A DNA stretch of 64,000 nt from Pagrus major (Eukaryota > Chordata > Actinopteri > Spariformes > Sparidae): the NCBI RefSeq assembly GCF_040436345.1, contig NC_133236.1, forward strand, positions 12,764,443 through 12,828,442, written 5' to 3'. Position 1 is the stretch's first letter; each line of letters opens with the position of its first letter. The position numbers and the translations under genes are program-made. Shown one piece after another: positions 22,777 to 37,400 of the stretch. Below the pieces are notes generated by a model. That model worked only from the letters and a program-made list of their open reading frames with translations. It was not told where the DNA came from and made no database searches.

Positions 22777-25700
22777 GTAAGAAGACCCGGGGCCACGCAT
22801 ACTGGATGGTGTGTTGTTACAGGTGTTTCTGATTTACTTGGGCCCACATCCGAGGTAGTTTGACAGCTGGGTGACTTGCCTCTCCTGCAGCTGGAAATGG
22901 TAGGCAGGACATATTTGGTTAGCCAGTGTGCTATCAGCATGCACTGGCAGGCTGACGTTAGCTTCTCCCCAGGCCTGCACAGGTTAGCTGGGAAGCTAGT
23001 TGTGCATCTTTCTGAGCGCGTAGCTCATCCCCAGCCAACCGTGTTTTAAATGACTGCGACTCTTAAAACAAAATATGATTTTTATTATGGTATAGCTTGC
23101 CAATAATGGCAAGTATAACTGGTTTCGGTGCCAGAGGAGTAGCTGTCATGTCACTCGACCCAGTGGCTAGTGAGCTAGCTAAGCTAGCACTGAGGAGCAG
23201 TAAAGGCCCACTGCTGTTACAAAAGCACTTAAAACTGCCTCCCCCATGACTGACAGGCGTTTACATCTCAACATGAACTTATATAACTGTAAGGGGTTGT
23301 CCCTGTCATGAATTACACCTTAAAGGTAACAAAGAATTAAAATACTATATTAGTAGTAAAAGTCCTGTCATCAAGATTAAGAAAAAGGACAGAGACACCA
23401 TCAGTAGAATGTACTTCAAGTGTCAAAAGGAAAAGTACGTAGATTTTTTGTGTATCATTAGTGCTGCATTACTGTGATGGACATTTGAAGAGCTTGTGGA
23501 GAGTGATTATCTCTAGTTAATATACTGTGGCTTAGTTTCATCTAGAGCAGTGGATCATATGTTATGATAAGATCATATGTTTTGTATGTCAAATCCTGTA
23601 TAATATCCCCGCCTGACATGTAGTGGAGTGGTAATATAAAATGGCAGACACTGTGCCTGAAAAATACTAAAGCAAAGGTGGCTTTGATTTGTATTCAAGT
23701 AAATGTACTTTCCATGACTGCTCCAAAGAGAACCATAAACAATTCATCATGGTGGCATCATCATTTTTTTCCCCCCCTCTGACCTCGACGCATGCGTCCA
23801 ACATCACGCTCACATGAGTCAAGTGTCAAACTATGTCAAATCCCTGCACGGCCAAAGTGAAGGCTCCGTTTACTCCTGTTGCTTAAGATCGGTGCTGAGT
23901 AATAATGTAACATGAGACGTGTTTTGCTGAACCACATTAAGCTGACTGCCTGCAATGCACAGGCATTTAATCCTTGATTTCACGATTGAGCTTTTATTTC
24001 AAGCCCAGTTTTTCGTAACTTTAAGTGTTGACAACTCCTCTTGACTGTAATGCCTAAGAACACACAGCCATAATGGGCGACATCCAAGTTAGATTAGATT
24101 TGTTGCAGTACAGCGATGAACAATCGCTCTGTTGCAAAGCTTACTGTCACATGTGTTTGTTTATGGTTACGTTGATGTTTTGTCTCGCAATCTGCCTGTT
24201 TGTGTTGCATTAGACTTGTCTTGTTACTTAAAATGTAGGCGTAATCTGTGCTGTCAAATAAGAAACAAAATAATAAAGATTATGTGACTTATTTGGCGTA
24301 AAAGCCACCAGCCTAGCTGTGTGATGATGGTCAGAAGCAGATTGACAGGTTCTTCAGCAGGGAAAGACCTATAGTAACCTTTGCTACTTGCAGGGGTGCT
24401 TTAGGTCAAGTATTTCAGCGTTACAGCAACTGCAGGTGTTATTTTTTTCTTTACCTTTTCTAAAAAAATGTAATGTATTTAACATACTCTGTCTACCCCG
24501 AGCAAAACTTCCAAAGGAACCTGTTTTACATGAAGAATAACGTACTTGAACCTGTTAAAACAGAGTATCCATATTGTAAACATGCTCTGTTTTTGTCTAA
24601 GTTATCCCAAAGCTTGGGTAAACAACTGTTATGTTAGTTTACACGTTTTCAAGTATCAAGAATACCAAAAACAATGATGATCATAGTGCTTGAACTGAAA
24701 CTTTCCACAACAGTCATTGCTGTCATTCAGTTTAAGAGGTGCTCATTCGGGGTGGTCCCACCGCAGTTTGTCTAAAATGTGGAAAGTCCAGAGATACTGA
24801 CACGACACAACAAACCAACATAATTTCACTCATATCAGGATGTTCGGTAAAGGATTTATACTGGTTCCCTTCGAGAGCTGTCCCTTTTTAAAAACCACTA
24901 CAGTTTTCATCCAGTCACCAGCTTCTCTCAGCTTGTCTTTGTTCTTCATCTGTATTCAAAACAAAGCAGCAACAACAACATCATAATCTCTCTCAGCACG
25001 TCAGATATGCCAGACTGTTAGTTGTCAGGAGCTCTGATCGTTGTCAATATGTAGTGAATACGTGAAATGGTTATTATATTGATTTACCTATTGCCTGTTA
25101 GTTCTACCTCCTGGAAAAAAGCCAAATACCTCTCAGAAGTACTGAATGTTCTGCCAGGCAGCCAAAAGGATCTGTCATCCTATTACTGTGTGGTGATAGT
25201 ATATCATAATTAATATAATGCAGTTGTTTCATCATTGATTAGTCTACTGATTGTTTTCTTAATCAATCCTTTGTTATATTAAAGTAAGTAACTATAATCA
25301 TATAGCACCTTTTGAGAGCAGAGATGTCACAAGGTGCGTCACAGAAGCAATAATGTATAAACACAATGTGGACATAAAACACAATAAAAGCAGGAAAACA
25401 AAGTTCAGAAAATAGAGAAACATTCCCTTCATGATTCCTGCTTCCCAAGCTGACATCTTCAGATTACTTTTTTCGTCCGAGCAATATTGTTTGTATTACA
25501 GTAGATAAAGAAAGCAGCATTTTTGGCTTATGTACTGAAAAAAATTGCTTAAATGATTGATCAACTGTCAAATTAGTTGCTAATGCTGATCAATTTTCTG
25601 CATTTTGACTAATTCTTTTGGCTGTAATTATATGACTTGTGGGTAGTTGGACTTGTGATTTTAGTGCGTATGATTTTTAAAAAAAATATTAACACTATGG

Positions 25701-28403
25701 CTGAAACTGATGATTATTTTCATTGTCTATTCTTTGAATCTGTTTTCTTGATGAATTGTTGTTTGGTTTTTAAAATGTCAGAACAAAAACATTGATCAAT
25801 GTTTCCCAAAGCCAAAGATGTTTTGTTTTGTCCACAACACAACTCAGTTTACTGTGATAGTAGAAACCAGAAAATATTGAAGTTTTAAGAAGCTTAAATC
25901 AGAGAATGCTGACTTTTTTTTCTTAAAGAAATAACTTAAAAAACGGATAATTGATAATCAAAAGAGTTGCCGATTGCTTAAATAGATGACCCTTAATCGA
26001 TGAGTCAATTAATCATTGCAGTTCTAATCAACACAAGCCTCTTAGTGTTGGATGATCTACTTTTGCTTTTGTTACCATATAATTAGCTTATCCTTAGTTT
26101 TTCCAAGTATTTTGTTGGCTGCTAATGTTTTGGCATACAGTACTGTAAGTTACATGGATGCAACAAATGCATCATGACACTGTAGTGCAGCAAGTACAAA
26201 ATGTACAGTCACTAAAAAACTACAATTCCAAAGTTTGCAAAAATCTAACGGCAAGTATAACCAGGTACAGCCCTTGATGTCTAAATAGTAAAGTGTATAA
26301 CTTCATAAGAAAATGAAGAACTGGGACATGTGAAACAGGAGTGTGTTCTTCCTCTGACACAGTACTCATACCTTTGGAGACACAGATGCACAGCTGCTTC
26401 TCAAAATACCCCCACTGGAAAACCCCCCTCTCTCATCAGTCACTCATCCTCATTTCTAGTCTGCCCTTCCTTATCGTATATTACAGGTTATGCACATTGA
26501 GAGTGCTGAATATGCATGATGTTGCGATCTAAAATCTATTTCCACAACACATCATGAATTTTGCATGGAAACTGGCGACGGCTACAGTGGAATTCATACT
26601 TGTGGAAGGAATGGTTCCTCTGGGATTTAACAGAAAGCCGGCCATAAACCATGCACTCTCTGGTTTAAGATGTCCAATTCAACATTTTGCTGTCATTGAA
26701 AGTGTTATCCTCTTCTGAAGTGTGCCCATTTTCCTGTGATTGGCTAACTGTGCGATTGCAAAATGCACAGCTTTTCTTGACAACTTGCCAGTGCACCTCA
26801 CCAGGAATAAAAACAGATTCACTCTGTGTTTTTTTTACTCCTCACCAGGAACACACAAATATGAAGTCATCCCTGCTGAGCTTGATTTTTGAAAACACAA
26901 CTTTTAGTAATGGTTGTCGATAAACGTGTTAAACATTTTATCAGTGCGTCCTTGCTCCTGTTGAATCTTTCTCGAGGGTAAAATATCAACATAGTAAGCT
27001 GTGTCTCATCTGCAGAACCTTTTTTGTCCTCTCTGTCTCTTTTTGTTTCTAGCTAACCATATCTTTCTGTCCCTCCCTCCCTCTCTCCGGGGAGTGCATA
27101 ATATTTAGTGAGTCACACCTTGGCAGCCAGTTCCTTCATTATTCTATGGCCCTGCCCCACTTAGAGCACAGCTGTTTCTTGGACTTTTTAACCAACCACA
27201 AATTCTGACCAGAGTTAAACTGACAGCTCAGTATTTAACTGGAAAACACCACTTCTTAGCCAAAAAGTTTCAGTCATGAGTCACTCCTTTTTAAACTGGC
27301 CTCCTCTAGGGCTTCATGATTATGAAAAAGATGATAATCCTTTCAACTGACCATTTAGTCAGTCATCAGACTGTTTTGATAATTGATTAATTACATTCTT
27401 ATGCAAGTCACTTGCCAAATGACAAATATTTGCTGCTTCCATCTTACCACTGAGAGAATTTGCAGATTTTCTTGGCCTTTATGATATTAAATTTAATATC
27501 TTGGATTTTGGACTTCTGGTTGGACAAGACAAGAATTTTTATATATGCCACCAAGTTATATTGGAAACTGTGATGGGCATATTTGAATTATTCTGACATT
27601 TTGTAAGTAAAGCCTTGATTCATCAAGAAAATAATCAACATTGAATTGACAATGAAAGTAGGTGTTTGTGGTAGTTCTAGTTTACAATGTAAATTGTCTA
27701 ATAAAGCACACACAACTTCTCAAAGCCTAACACAAGCCAAATCTTCATATATCTTGTTTTGTCTCACCCAGCTCTTTAATGCACTATTATATATAGCTTA
27801 TATTGATATAAAACAAAAAAGCAGCAAAGTTAGAGAAGCTGCAACCAAATCATGTTTGACAGTTGTTCCTGATAAATGTAAACAGAACGTCTTTTAGATT
27901 GTGGACAATACAAGACATTTCAGGACGTAGTCTTGGGCTTTTGCATAACTGATTGACATTTTTAACCTTTTTTTGACTAACTAATTGCTTCATTGAAAAA
28001 GAAAAAAAAATCTACAGATTAATAAACAATGAAAATAACACATAACACAAAATAACCTGTTGCCAAGAAGGACTTTTTGGCAGTTTAACCTCCTGGAGAA
28101 AAAACGTAGTGGAGCGTCCTTGTATCAAAAATAATTAAATCCAAAGTCAAACCAAGATGGAAGCTGAAATAAATAAGTCTATTTCCACAGTGAAAAGGGA
28201 AACACTGTGTGCTCTCCCACCACAGCCATCTTCACTGCACCATCAGTCCAACTGCTCCAACCAAAAGTAATAAAAAACTCTCTAATGCCCTTAAAATATG
28301 CATAATATCATGTTTCTAACTGGCTGCGTTTCAGCACAGGATTTACAGTAAAAAGGTCACTGCAGTGCATGTAAACACACACTGAGTTTTCCTGCTTTAA
28401 CCT

Positions 28404-28481
<78 letters not shown>

Positions 28482-31400
28482 TATTGTTCGCCAGCTGCTG
28501 AACCCACAGCTGTCTGCTGATAGGCTCAAGGCCTTGGCATGACACTGCAGAATCAGGAAGAGATAATGTTATGGTCTCTGTGATGGAAACACTTGTCACT
28601 CACTTTCCATTTCCCTCTCCACGTGAATGTCTTTGTTCGGCTGTTTCTGATTCTCTGTTGTTGATGTCTCCATTTTTCTCACTGGGTGTCTATTTCTCTC
28701 TGTTTGTAAGCCTTCATTTCGGCTGTTGTCTCTGTCATTTGTTTTCAGTCATATATGCTGATGTGTTTTCTTTCTCTTACAGGAATAGACTTCAAGATCA
28801 AAACTGTTGAATTACAAGGAAAAAAGATCAAACTACAGATCTGGTGAGTCAATGGACTGTTTTGAGACGTGGCTTTTTAGTTTGTATAAGTGCATAAGTG
28901 CTCTGTGTGTAGAGGAGTACAGGGCTGAAAAATACGACGACACTGGTAGACTCATCTTTCATTCAGCTCCTCTGCTTGTGCTGAGTTGCATCATAGTGCA
29001 ACATCTGTTTGACATACCTCCCTCAAGCCCAGAAATATGTGCGAATAGGAAATGGTCATCGGTCCATCAGGAGATCTGCTGCGGGGTTATCATTGTAGTC
29101 CACACCAGCTGATTTTCTGAACGGAAACGGCTTGATTATTCTTGACTTATTACACTACTTCTTAGTTAACCTTCAACAAAAACTAACCTGCCCAAGTAAC
29201 CTATATCGAACAATTAAAAAGCCTAGATCTTTTTAGATAAGCAAATGGCCCTGGACACTGGAAAGAGCAGGCAGGCAAAGGGTCAAAGTCTGCTATATTT
29301 TGAGATGGGAATAAATATTTGATATTGTAGGCTGACCATTATTTTCATTATCTACTAGAGCTAGGACGACATGCTCATCTCCTGATTCGATATCATAATA
29401 ATACTTGAGTGCAGATTTGCTATATGTTGCCATTCTTAAGTATCGCAATTCAATATTAGAATTTAATGCGATCTATTTTAAACAATAGACCTTGAGAAAA
29501 AGTTCCTTCCCCACTATAGACTGTATGTCATGAGTCATATTTTTGATAACATTGTACATCACATGTCAGTTACACTTTGGGTCTTATTTCAGCAGTATCG
29601 TTGCTATACTGCATAAATATGGTAGATTAAATACTTTTACTTTTAAGGAAACTGCTACATTTAGTTGTTCCTGCTCATTAGGCTAGTGCCATAAGAAAAT
29701 AAACAAAGCCCTAAACTAAAAAGACTAGCTTTTGAGAGTTTGCCTACATTACATAGTGTTGCTTTAATTAGGGGTCGACCTACTTTTTAAGGGCTAATAC
29801 CGATAATTAGAAGTCAAGGAGACTGAAAGCAGTAATTTGCAGTACAAATTAAAATCTTAGGTTTATTTAATAACTGGTTGTTTGAAATTTTGAAGTACAA
29901 TTTACTCAAGTACTTTTCTTAAGTACAATTTTGAGGTACTTTATACTACATTTATTTGATTAATGTAGTTACTAGTTACTTTGCAGATTAGGTTATTCAG
30001 TGTTTTATAGGCTATTAATTGACGTGTTACCAATCAGACATTGTTGTGAGAGGATCTTGCATCAGAGCCAAAGTAGTACATTTTTAAATGAGTTTATTTT
30101 ATCGACAATCTGACAGAAAAATCACAGATACTGATAATCGGAAAATGCTGTGTATTGGCCCTGGTAGTCGCCCTACCCCTAGCTTTAATTGTCCACCTTA
30201 ATGCACGCACACTGGCTTGCTTCGCCTTTCTGTTTCACTCTACCAACAATGTTATCTGCTTTCTTCTTCAGCAGTATCACCCAAAAGTCACCCAAAAAAC
30301 ACACCTCGCTTCTAGGATTTTTTTTTGCCCATTGTCATGACAGCAGGTGAGCCGCATATGGAGGACGCTCGCCGTTATTATGTAGCTGTTTAAAACCAAC
30401 ATGGTACCGAACGAACCAACCAGGTGTACTTACAAGTTTGTACAAAACAACAGGAGGGATGTAATAACAGAGGACATCTCTCTGTCTGCAGAGCATGTGT
30501 GATTGACAGCAGGAGGGGTACAGCAAAGGCAGATTGTCTACTCGTTAATCACTTGCGGATGGCGTCGTTCTCTGAAACGGATAACAAAATTGAAGAAAGA
30601 AATGCTTAAATTGGTTGCCAAATATACTTGGGTGGCCGTTTAAATACCTGGGTGGACCGCCCCAGTAAATGTCTGTTAGTGGGAAACACTGCATTTTATC
30701 TTTTTAGCAAACAATTGCAGGTCCTGTGATTTGAATGTTGCACATGGCCATATTTTGTTGAACTGTTCTGCCTCAAAATGAAGGCATTATGTGAAGTTTC
30801 CATACTGTGTCGGTCTTTATGTTTCATCCCTGAGGAAAGCATTAGAAAAGGAAAGATGACATTAGAAATATGAAAAATACAATATGGGCTATTTTTTCCT
30901 CCTGTGTGTCTTATGCATATATGAAATGCTACATGTTAAAATAAGATAATTGGCCTGTGAAGCTCAGAATGGGTTGGTTAGCATTCAGTGATGATTTTGA
31001 TCCGATCTGAAACTTGATCACATTTGGCCTGATACTGCCCATTAAAGCTCCACTGTGGCTGTATGTATTTCAGTCTCACATTGTCTCCCCTTCCTGTCCG
31101 AGCACATTATGTCTGGATTTAATCTTCACTGTATTGCCTGAGTGCCCAGGGATGCGGTCATGCTCACCAGATTCAATAAAATCTAACTTTTGCACAGCCG
31201 GCTATTATTTTAAACTATTGTAAGTTTGATTTGCTCATGTGAGCCTGGTGCCTCTGGGCTTCTCCTCTCTTTCTGTATCAGCAGTGATAGATGGAAGTTG
31301 GCAGGGTTTCCCTAGATAGGAAAATGTCATAGTTGAGATACATGCTAGTGCAGACGTGTGAAGGACATGGTTAGCCTGCAGTGGATTTGAATGTGTGCGT

Positions 31401-34400
31401 TTACGAGGTTCAACTTGACTTGTGAGGCATACCAGGCTCCTAGAGTATTGTCAAGTTTTAAAATAAAGTTGTTCACCTGCATGAGATTAACAGACAGTTT
31501 TTCTGTTCAGAGTCAGAATTGTGCTAATGGGGCATAAAATATTTGAAGTCTTAAATCAGCGTCTTTCTGGGAGAAGTGAGAAATCTCAGCATCTTGTGCA
31601 GTAATCGTTGAGTCACTGGGATATAATACAAACTAATAAGATCTGTGTGTGCAGGGACACAGCGGGCCAGGAACGGTTCCACACCATCACCACCTCCTAC
31701 TACAGAGGAGCCATGGGCATCATGCTGGTCTACGACATCACCAACGCCAAGAGCTTTGAAAACATCAGCAAATGGCTGCGCAACATTGATGAGGTAAAAC
31801 ACACACACACTCTCCATACTCAAAAATGTTATCAGAGATGTTATCAGTATTTTTGTCGCTTTTGGAGTTAAGCGTTGGCACTCCCTCCTTCTATTGTTAC
31901 ATCTTTGGCATAATGACAGAGAGACTTAAATACTTTTAGGAGAACAGCCAACATTGCTAACTGGCTGGCTGATCAGTGTGCAATGAGCTGTGTAGCAGGA
32001 GTCTGTGACTAAATGACATCAGATGTGCCAGATGTCTTTGTGCATCTTGCTCGTTGTAGAAGAACCAGAGGTTGTACTGTTTCACCGCTTGACTACATCA
32101 GACAATAACAAAGGCACGTCTGCTATTCTAAACTTTCAATTATGCTTCAAAACTATCAGCAGGAAGGACTAGATGTGTTTGGAATAGGAGCCAATACACT
32201 CAATAAGTGTGACAACTGATTAATCAGTGAAGGTAATTATGTTAATAGTGTTACAGGCCTGGATATTTGTGATTTGTGAGATTAAACATTAACACTAAAC
32301 ACTCATTATGTAAACAATCTTGAAAAATATATGCTCTGTTAATAAATTATTATTTACAGAGCATGGAATACAAATTATATTATATACTAAGGCTTCCGCC
32401 AGTGTATTGCAAGCTGCAGCCACATGCCAGGCTTAAGTTGTGTCCCCCGCCGCCCGTAAGCATCGGGGAATTGTTTGTAAAAGTATTTTTGTGATGTTTG
32501 TTGAACTCAAGTGCGTAGGTTGTGTGCGCAACATTAGTAGATGTGTGCGGTTGAGAGAGTGCGTGAGCGTGAAGTTAAAAGTAACATTATAGCTGTTAAC
32601 GTAGCAGTGTAGTGTGTGTATAGTTCAGGCTATTTATTGCCAAATGAATGTGAGAACAACTCAAGATCCAAACCACTAAAGTACTGGTTCTACTGGCTCT
32701 GAACCACCTTGATTGAAAAGGTTGACTGACCTTTCCTCTAAAGTGGACCAGCTATCCATTGTCATTGGAGTGTCGTGCTGTTTATCTGACCCCTGGTGGA
32801 AATCCTTGAATATTGTAATATTGAAGTGATGATGTACATTGTCCACAAAGGATCCTCTTTTTCATGAGCTGTTTCCACCTTTAGTCAACTCCTTCTGTCC
32901 AAAATGTTTTAAACCCTCTCCATATTTAAAATCGTACAAAAATCCATCACTCAATAGCTTACTTTCAAAATGTCAGTGTTTTGTTTATTGTCTTAGGTTA
33001 CACATCACCTGAGTACTGTATGAGGTCCTGTGTGTATTATGGGTTGTTAAGAGTGGATTTAACACGATCTGTGAGGACCAGTGTTTCCATTGTTTCTTAG
33101 TCGTAATGGATATACTGCCATAAGGGCAGGGGAGTGTCGCCTAATGCACACAATAGTGATGACATCAGCCTCAACCAGGCCTGATATTTCAACGTTCTTA
33201 TCTGATTATCGGACAAATAAGACGGGCTGTGTAACATATGGTTTGTCCCTGCTGCTGATCTCACCCCTGTTGGAGGTTGATGCATCTCTCTGTGGATAAT
33301 TGAGCCTGTTTTAGCTTCCATCTCTGTTGTTTTTCTAAGTTGTTGCTTCTTTGCACTGCCCCTTGTATTGCATTTAATACTGCTGTCTTACTATTTGTCT
33401 CAGTAGTGATTATTCTATTATGTCAGTAATCTTGTGGGACACATGCCAGATTAAACACATTAGATTAATTACAGTGGCAGTTACAATCATTCGCTCACAT
33501 CTTTTTTATTCCTGGGTGCAACAGTACTCTATTATATTACACCACATGATCAGTATGAAGGTGTTAAGCTTGAAATTAAGTGGATTGGGTGAGACCACCA
33601 GGCATTTCTTGTCATTTTTCTCACTCTTGCTGTTTAAGAGCTTTGGGTCCGGTCAAGGAAAAAGGAAACACAATGCATTTCCTGCAAACTGAGAACTCGA
33701 CCTTGCTCATGTTGCACTTCTGGGAGTGAAAGCTTGCTGTTGACTCCAGAGAAGGCTAATGGGATGCAGAGATTTCTGCTACTTGGAAAGTAATATGAAT
33801 ACAGTCTAGATCAGTGGTTATCAATCTTATTTTGGCTTTGTCGTGCAAGTTTGCATAGGTCGTATGAGTTTGAGCCCTTCAACCAAAGAGTGATTTTTGA
33901 TTCATTGTTTGTAGTAGATCTGCAATGATTAGTAGATCATTAGAAAATAAATCAGCAAAAATCAAAATCATTTTGATAGTTCAATAATTGTTTTTAGGAC
34001 TCAGTGCTGCAATTTGTCATCCACGATAACAAACTGAGCAACTGTAGGTTATGTACCATTAGTTGGGGATTTGAAGACGTCTGCTTAAACTGTGGGAAAT
34101 TACCACAGGCATTTTTCACTGATAATTTTATAGACGAAACAAAGAATCCATTAACTGAGATAATAATTTGTAGGTTGATCATTAGTGAAAGTAATTGTTA
34201 GTTGTAGCCCCAGTTGATGTTTTAAGGGAAAAATATTAGAGCTGAAACAGTTAGTCAATTAAGCTATACTCTGCAAATGCAACTAATGATTATTTTTATT
34301 GCAGATTCATCTCTCAGTTCTGCCATTAGTCGATTGTTTGGTCTTAATAATGTCAGAAAATGGTGAAAAATGTAAATTCGTGTTTCCCAAAGACCAAGAC

Positions 34401-37400
34401 TGCATCCTCAATTGTCTTTTTTTTTTTTTTTCACAACTCAAACATTCAGTTTACAGTCATGGAAGAGTAAAGAAACCAGATAATATTCACATTTAAGAAG
34501 CTGGAAACAGAGAATTTTGACCTTTTTTCATCGATTATTAAGATAATTTTAATAGTTGACAACGAATCAATTAATCATTGCAGCCAGTTACAGATTACAA
34601 GTGATTCTAAAAGTCTTGTCTAACATAAACAAGGTTTATTGTGTTTTCCTGTACTTTTATTCATCTTGAGACACTTTAAGGGTGGCCCGACCTTTAGTTT
34701 GGGATCCACTGGTCTAGATTACTGAGAAGAAGAAGAGTTGTCATACTGGAGTTTCAAACCAGTTCTGGCATTTCTTAGATGGATGAAAACATTTCTAGAT
34801 GAACTGAGAATGTAACTGACTTGTATACTCAGCCACTTTGCCTCTCTGCCGTAGTGGCCAAAAGAAGATGTGTTTTTTACCTGGATTCATGTTTCACTGG
34901 GGCTGATTTTATTGGTGGCCTTGTGGGATGTTGTCTAAGTTGTGACTGGTCAAAACAAACATGTATCCGTGTTGTGCGGTTGAAATCACAGATGAAGCTG
35001 CGTTCATCGTCGCTGGTATGAAAAAATAATCTAATAATGTTTTCTCTCTTCTTTATCTTTTTCAGCATGCAAACGAGGACGTCGAGAGGATGCTGCTAGG
35101 CAACAAGTGTGACATGGAGGACAAGAGGGTCGTACCAAAAGCCAAGGGGGAGCAGGTGAGATGGTGCAGTCCGCTGCAGCTATAAGCAGCCGTTCGTCAT
35201 CAAGGTCCTGCAGCTTGATTGGCTGATTTGTTGCTGCCACATTGCAGCTACGCATTTAGTTTATAGAAAAGTCAGTCACATTTCAGTCCCATTTGACAGC
35301 ATGACACGACATTCACCTGACAACACAGTATGCAAGGTGCTCATTCAACACTGAAAGATATGATGTAAAAGGAAAATAGAAGGACAACAAAAAGAGAATA
35401 TCATAATGATTGTTTAGTACATAATATTTGAAGAACCGGCTTAAACTGAGGTATTAGACCAGGTGAAAATAGTTTGGAAGTTTCTTGAAATTACTTGTGA
35501 AATGTCAGCTTGCACCATCCACTAAAACACTGCCTCCTTATAGAAAGTGCAGTAAGCTGCTGTTTGTTTGCATACCATAAAGGTTTATGACGACTATAAG
35601 AACTCACTGACTACAACAACAGTTTCTTTGCACTGAAGCCATGTAAAATGAATTAAAAAAAATACAAAAAGGAATCCTTAAATTACATATTTTTATGTCC
35701 AAATTAAAAGATTTTGTTTTGGTATCACCTTATATTGCAGGTTAAGTTTTATACATTGAAGATATCACAAAAAAAATAAATAAAACATAGCGACTGTAGT
35801 GTGAAAGGTTGGAGATTAACTGGACCTTGTAGACAACCTTACAGGATCAGAGCGGAGAAATGTGAGCCTCTGTACTGTCTTAATAAGTACAGTTGAGGTG
35901 CCCTTGAGCAGTATGAACAACAGCAGAGGCCTTGTAACCAATGGTAAATTTTCACATTATAGTTTGAATTAAAAATGTGTGACAAGCAACATTTCAGAAG
36001 TCTCTATTCTCTCTCAAGACTCACATTATATCTGAGCCTCTAGTCTAGACAAATTCCAAACCTGCTGATGAGCTGTTAACACTATGGCTAAACTTGCCCC
36101 ACTAGAGGACGTCCGGCCCTCGTGCCATGATTGGGCTGCAGGTACCACCCCATGCTACCAGTAGTCACGAGGACACTAGCAGAACACACTCGAGAAGGAT
36201 TAGGAGAGCATAATTGTTTGGGGACACGAAATACGAAACCATTCCCTTTTTGGGGGCTGTCTTGCTTTTGCCTCTCCATTGCACCTGTTCATTTGCACCA
36301 AAGCAGGTGAAACTGATTCACAATCACTTGTGCTTCCTAAATGGACATTTTGAGCAGTGTATTATCTCTTGGGGGTTTAAACTTACTGCATTCATGCTCA
36401 AACAAAATAGTGCATTGTTCATATGTGTACAAAATTGATAAATTGGTTTAACTGATGACAGCTTGTGTTTTGTGTTTATGGCTGAAATAAAAAGGGACAG
36501 AGGCATAATTCAAACTGTGAACAGGCAGTAAAAAAATAATTTGTATTGAATGAGCCTCCTTGTGCAGTAAAAGTTTGTCGAGGAACCATAAAACAGCTGC
36601 ACCTCTTTCAGGGATGCTTACACAGCATAGTAGCTGGTTTGATCTGGGACTTCACCAAACCACAACATGTCCTTTATCACTGAGGAGATATGATTTACTT
36701 TCTATAAACAATCATGTGAGCATTTCTCACTCCTACTATGTCTGATTAAAGACAGCTGGGCCAGTAGAAATATCAAAGCCTCTTTTTGTGATGCTGAGTG
36801 TGGTTGTAGGTTGTACACACAGTAGTAAGTCATGTTATGTACAACCCTGATTCCAAAAAAGTTCGGACGTTGTGTAAAACATTGATAAAACAGAACAATG
36901 ACAATATATTTAATGTTTTACCTCATCAGCTTCATTCATTGATTTGCTCATTCTGAAATTGATACCAGCAGGTAAACGGGTTCATTGGTAACAGGTGACG
37001 GTATCATGGTTGGGTATGAAAGCGGTGTCCTCGAAAGGCTCAACCGTTCACAAGCAAGGGTGGGGAGAGGTTCACCACTTTGTGACACACATGATTGTAG
37101 AAAGGATATTATTATTCACGTTTTACATGGCGTCCCAACTTTATTGCAATCAAGGTTGCACCAGATAGTCGGTAGATATCTAAATATGTGGATAAATTGA
37201 AATTCTTGACACACATTTGTACCTTATGTTGACACTACACTACACGTACACTAAACAAAGCCTGGAGGTAGGGATGCTCGATAAAATTGGCACATCATCA
37301 GTATAAAAGTATCGGAATCGTGAAATGAAGATTTGTGCCATAATGACAGTCCATTAAATGATGCTTTAAATATGTGCATGCTTGGGGGCTATATCCCAAA

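Larger units (their letters stand above)
22777..28782 (+). other. rab10: rab10 intron 1
   Basis: About 6.0 kb. Contains a fragment of the AAGTAC-type family near 23340-23450, the dispersed repeat at 25530-26030 and the GT microsatellite at 28404-28480. No other exon was recognised. Confidence 0.8.

Noticed and set aside
35031..35255. 74-codon minus-strand frame over rab10 exon 4
   Set aside because: Antisense shadow of the exon.
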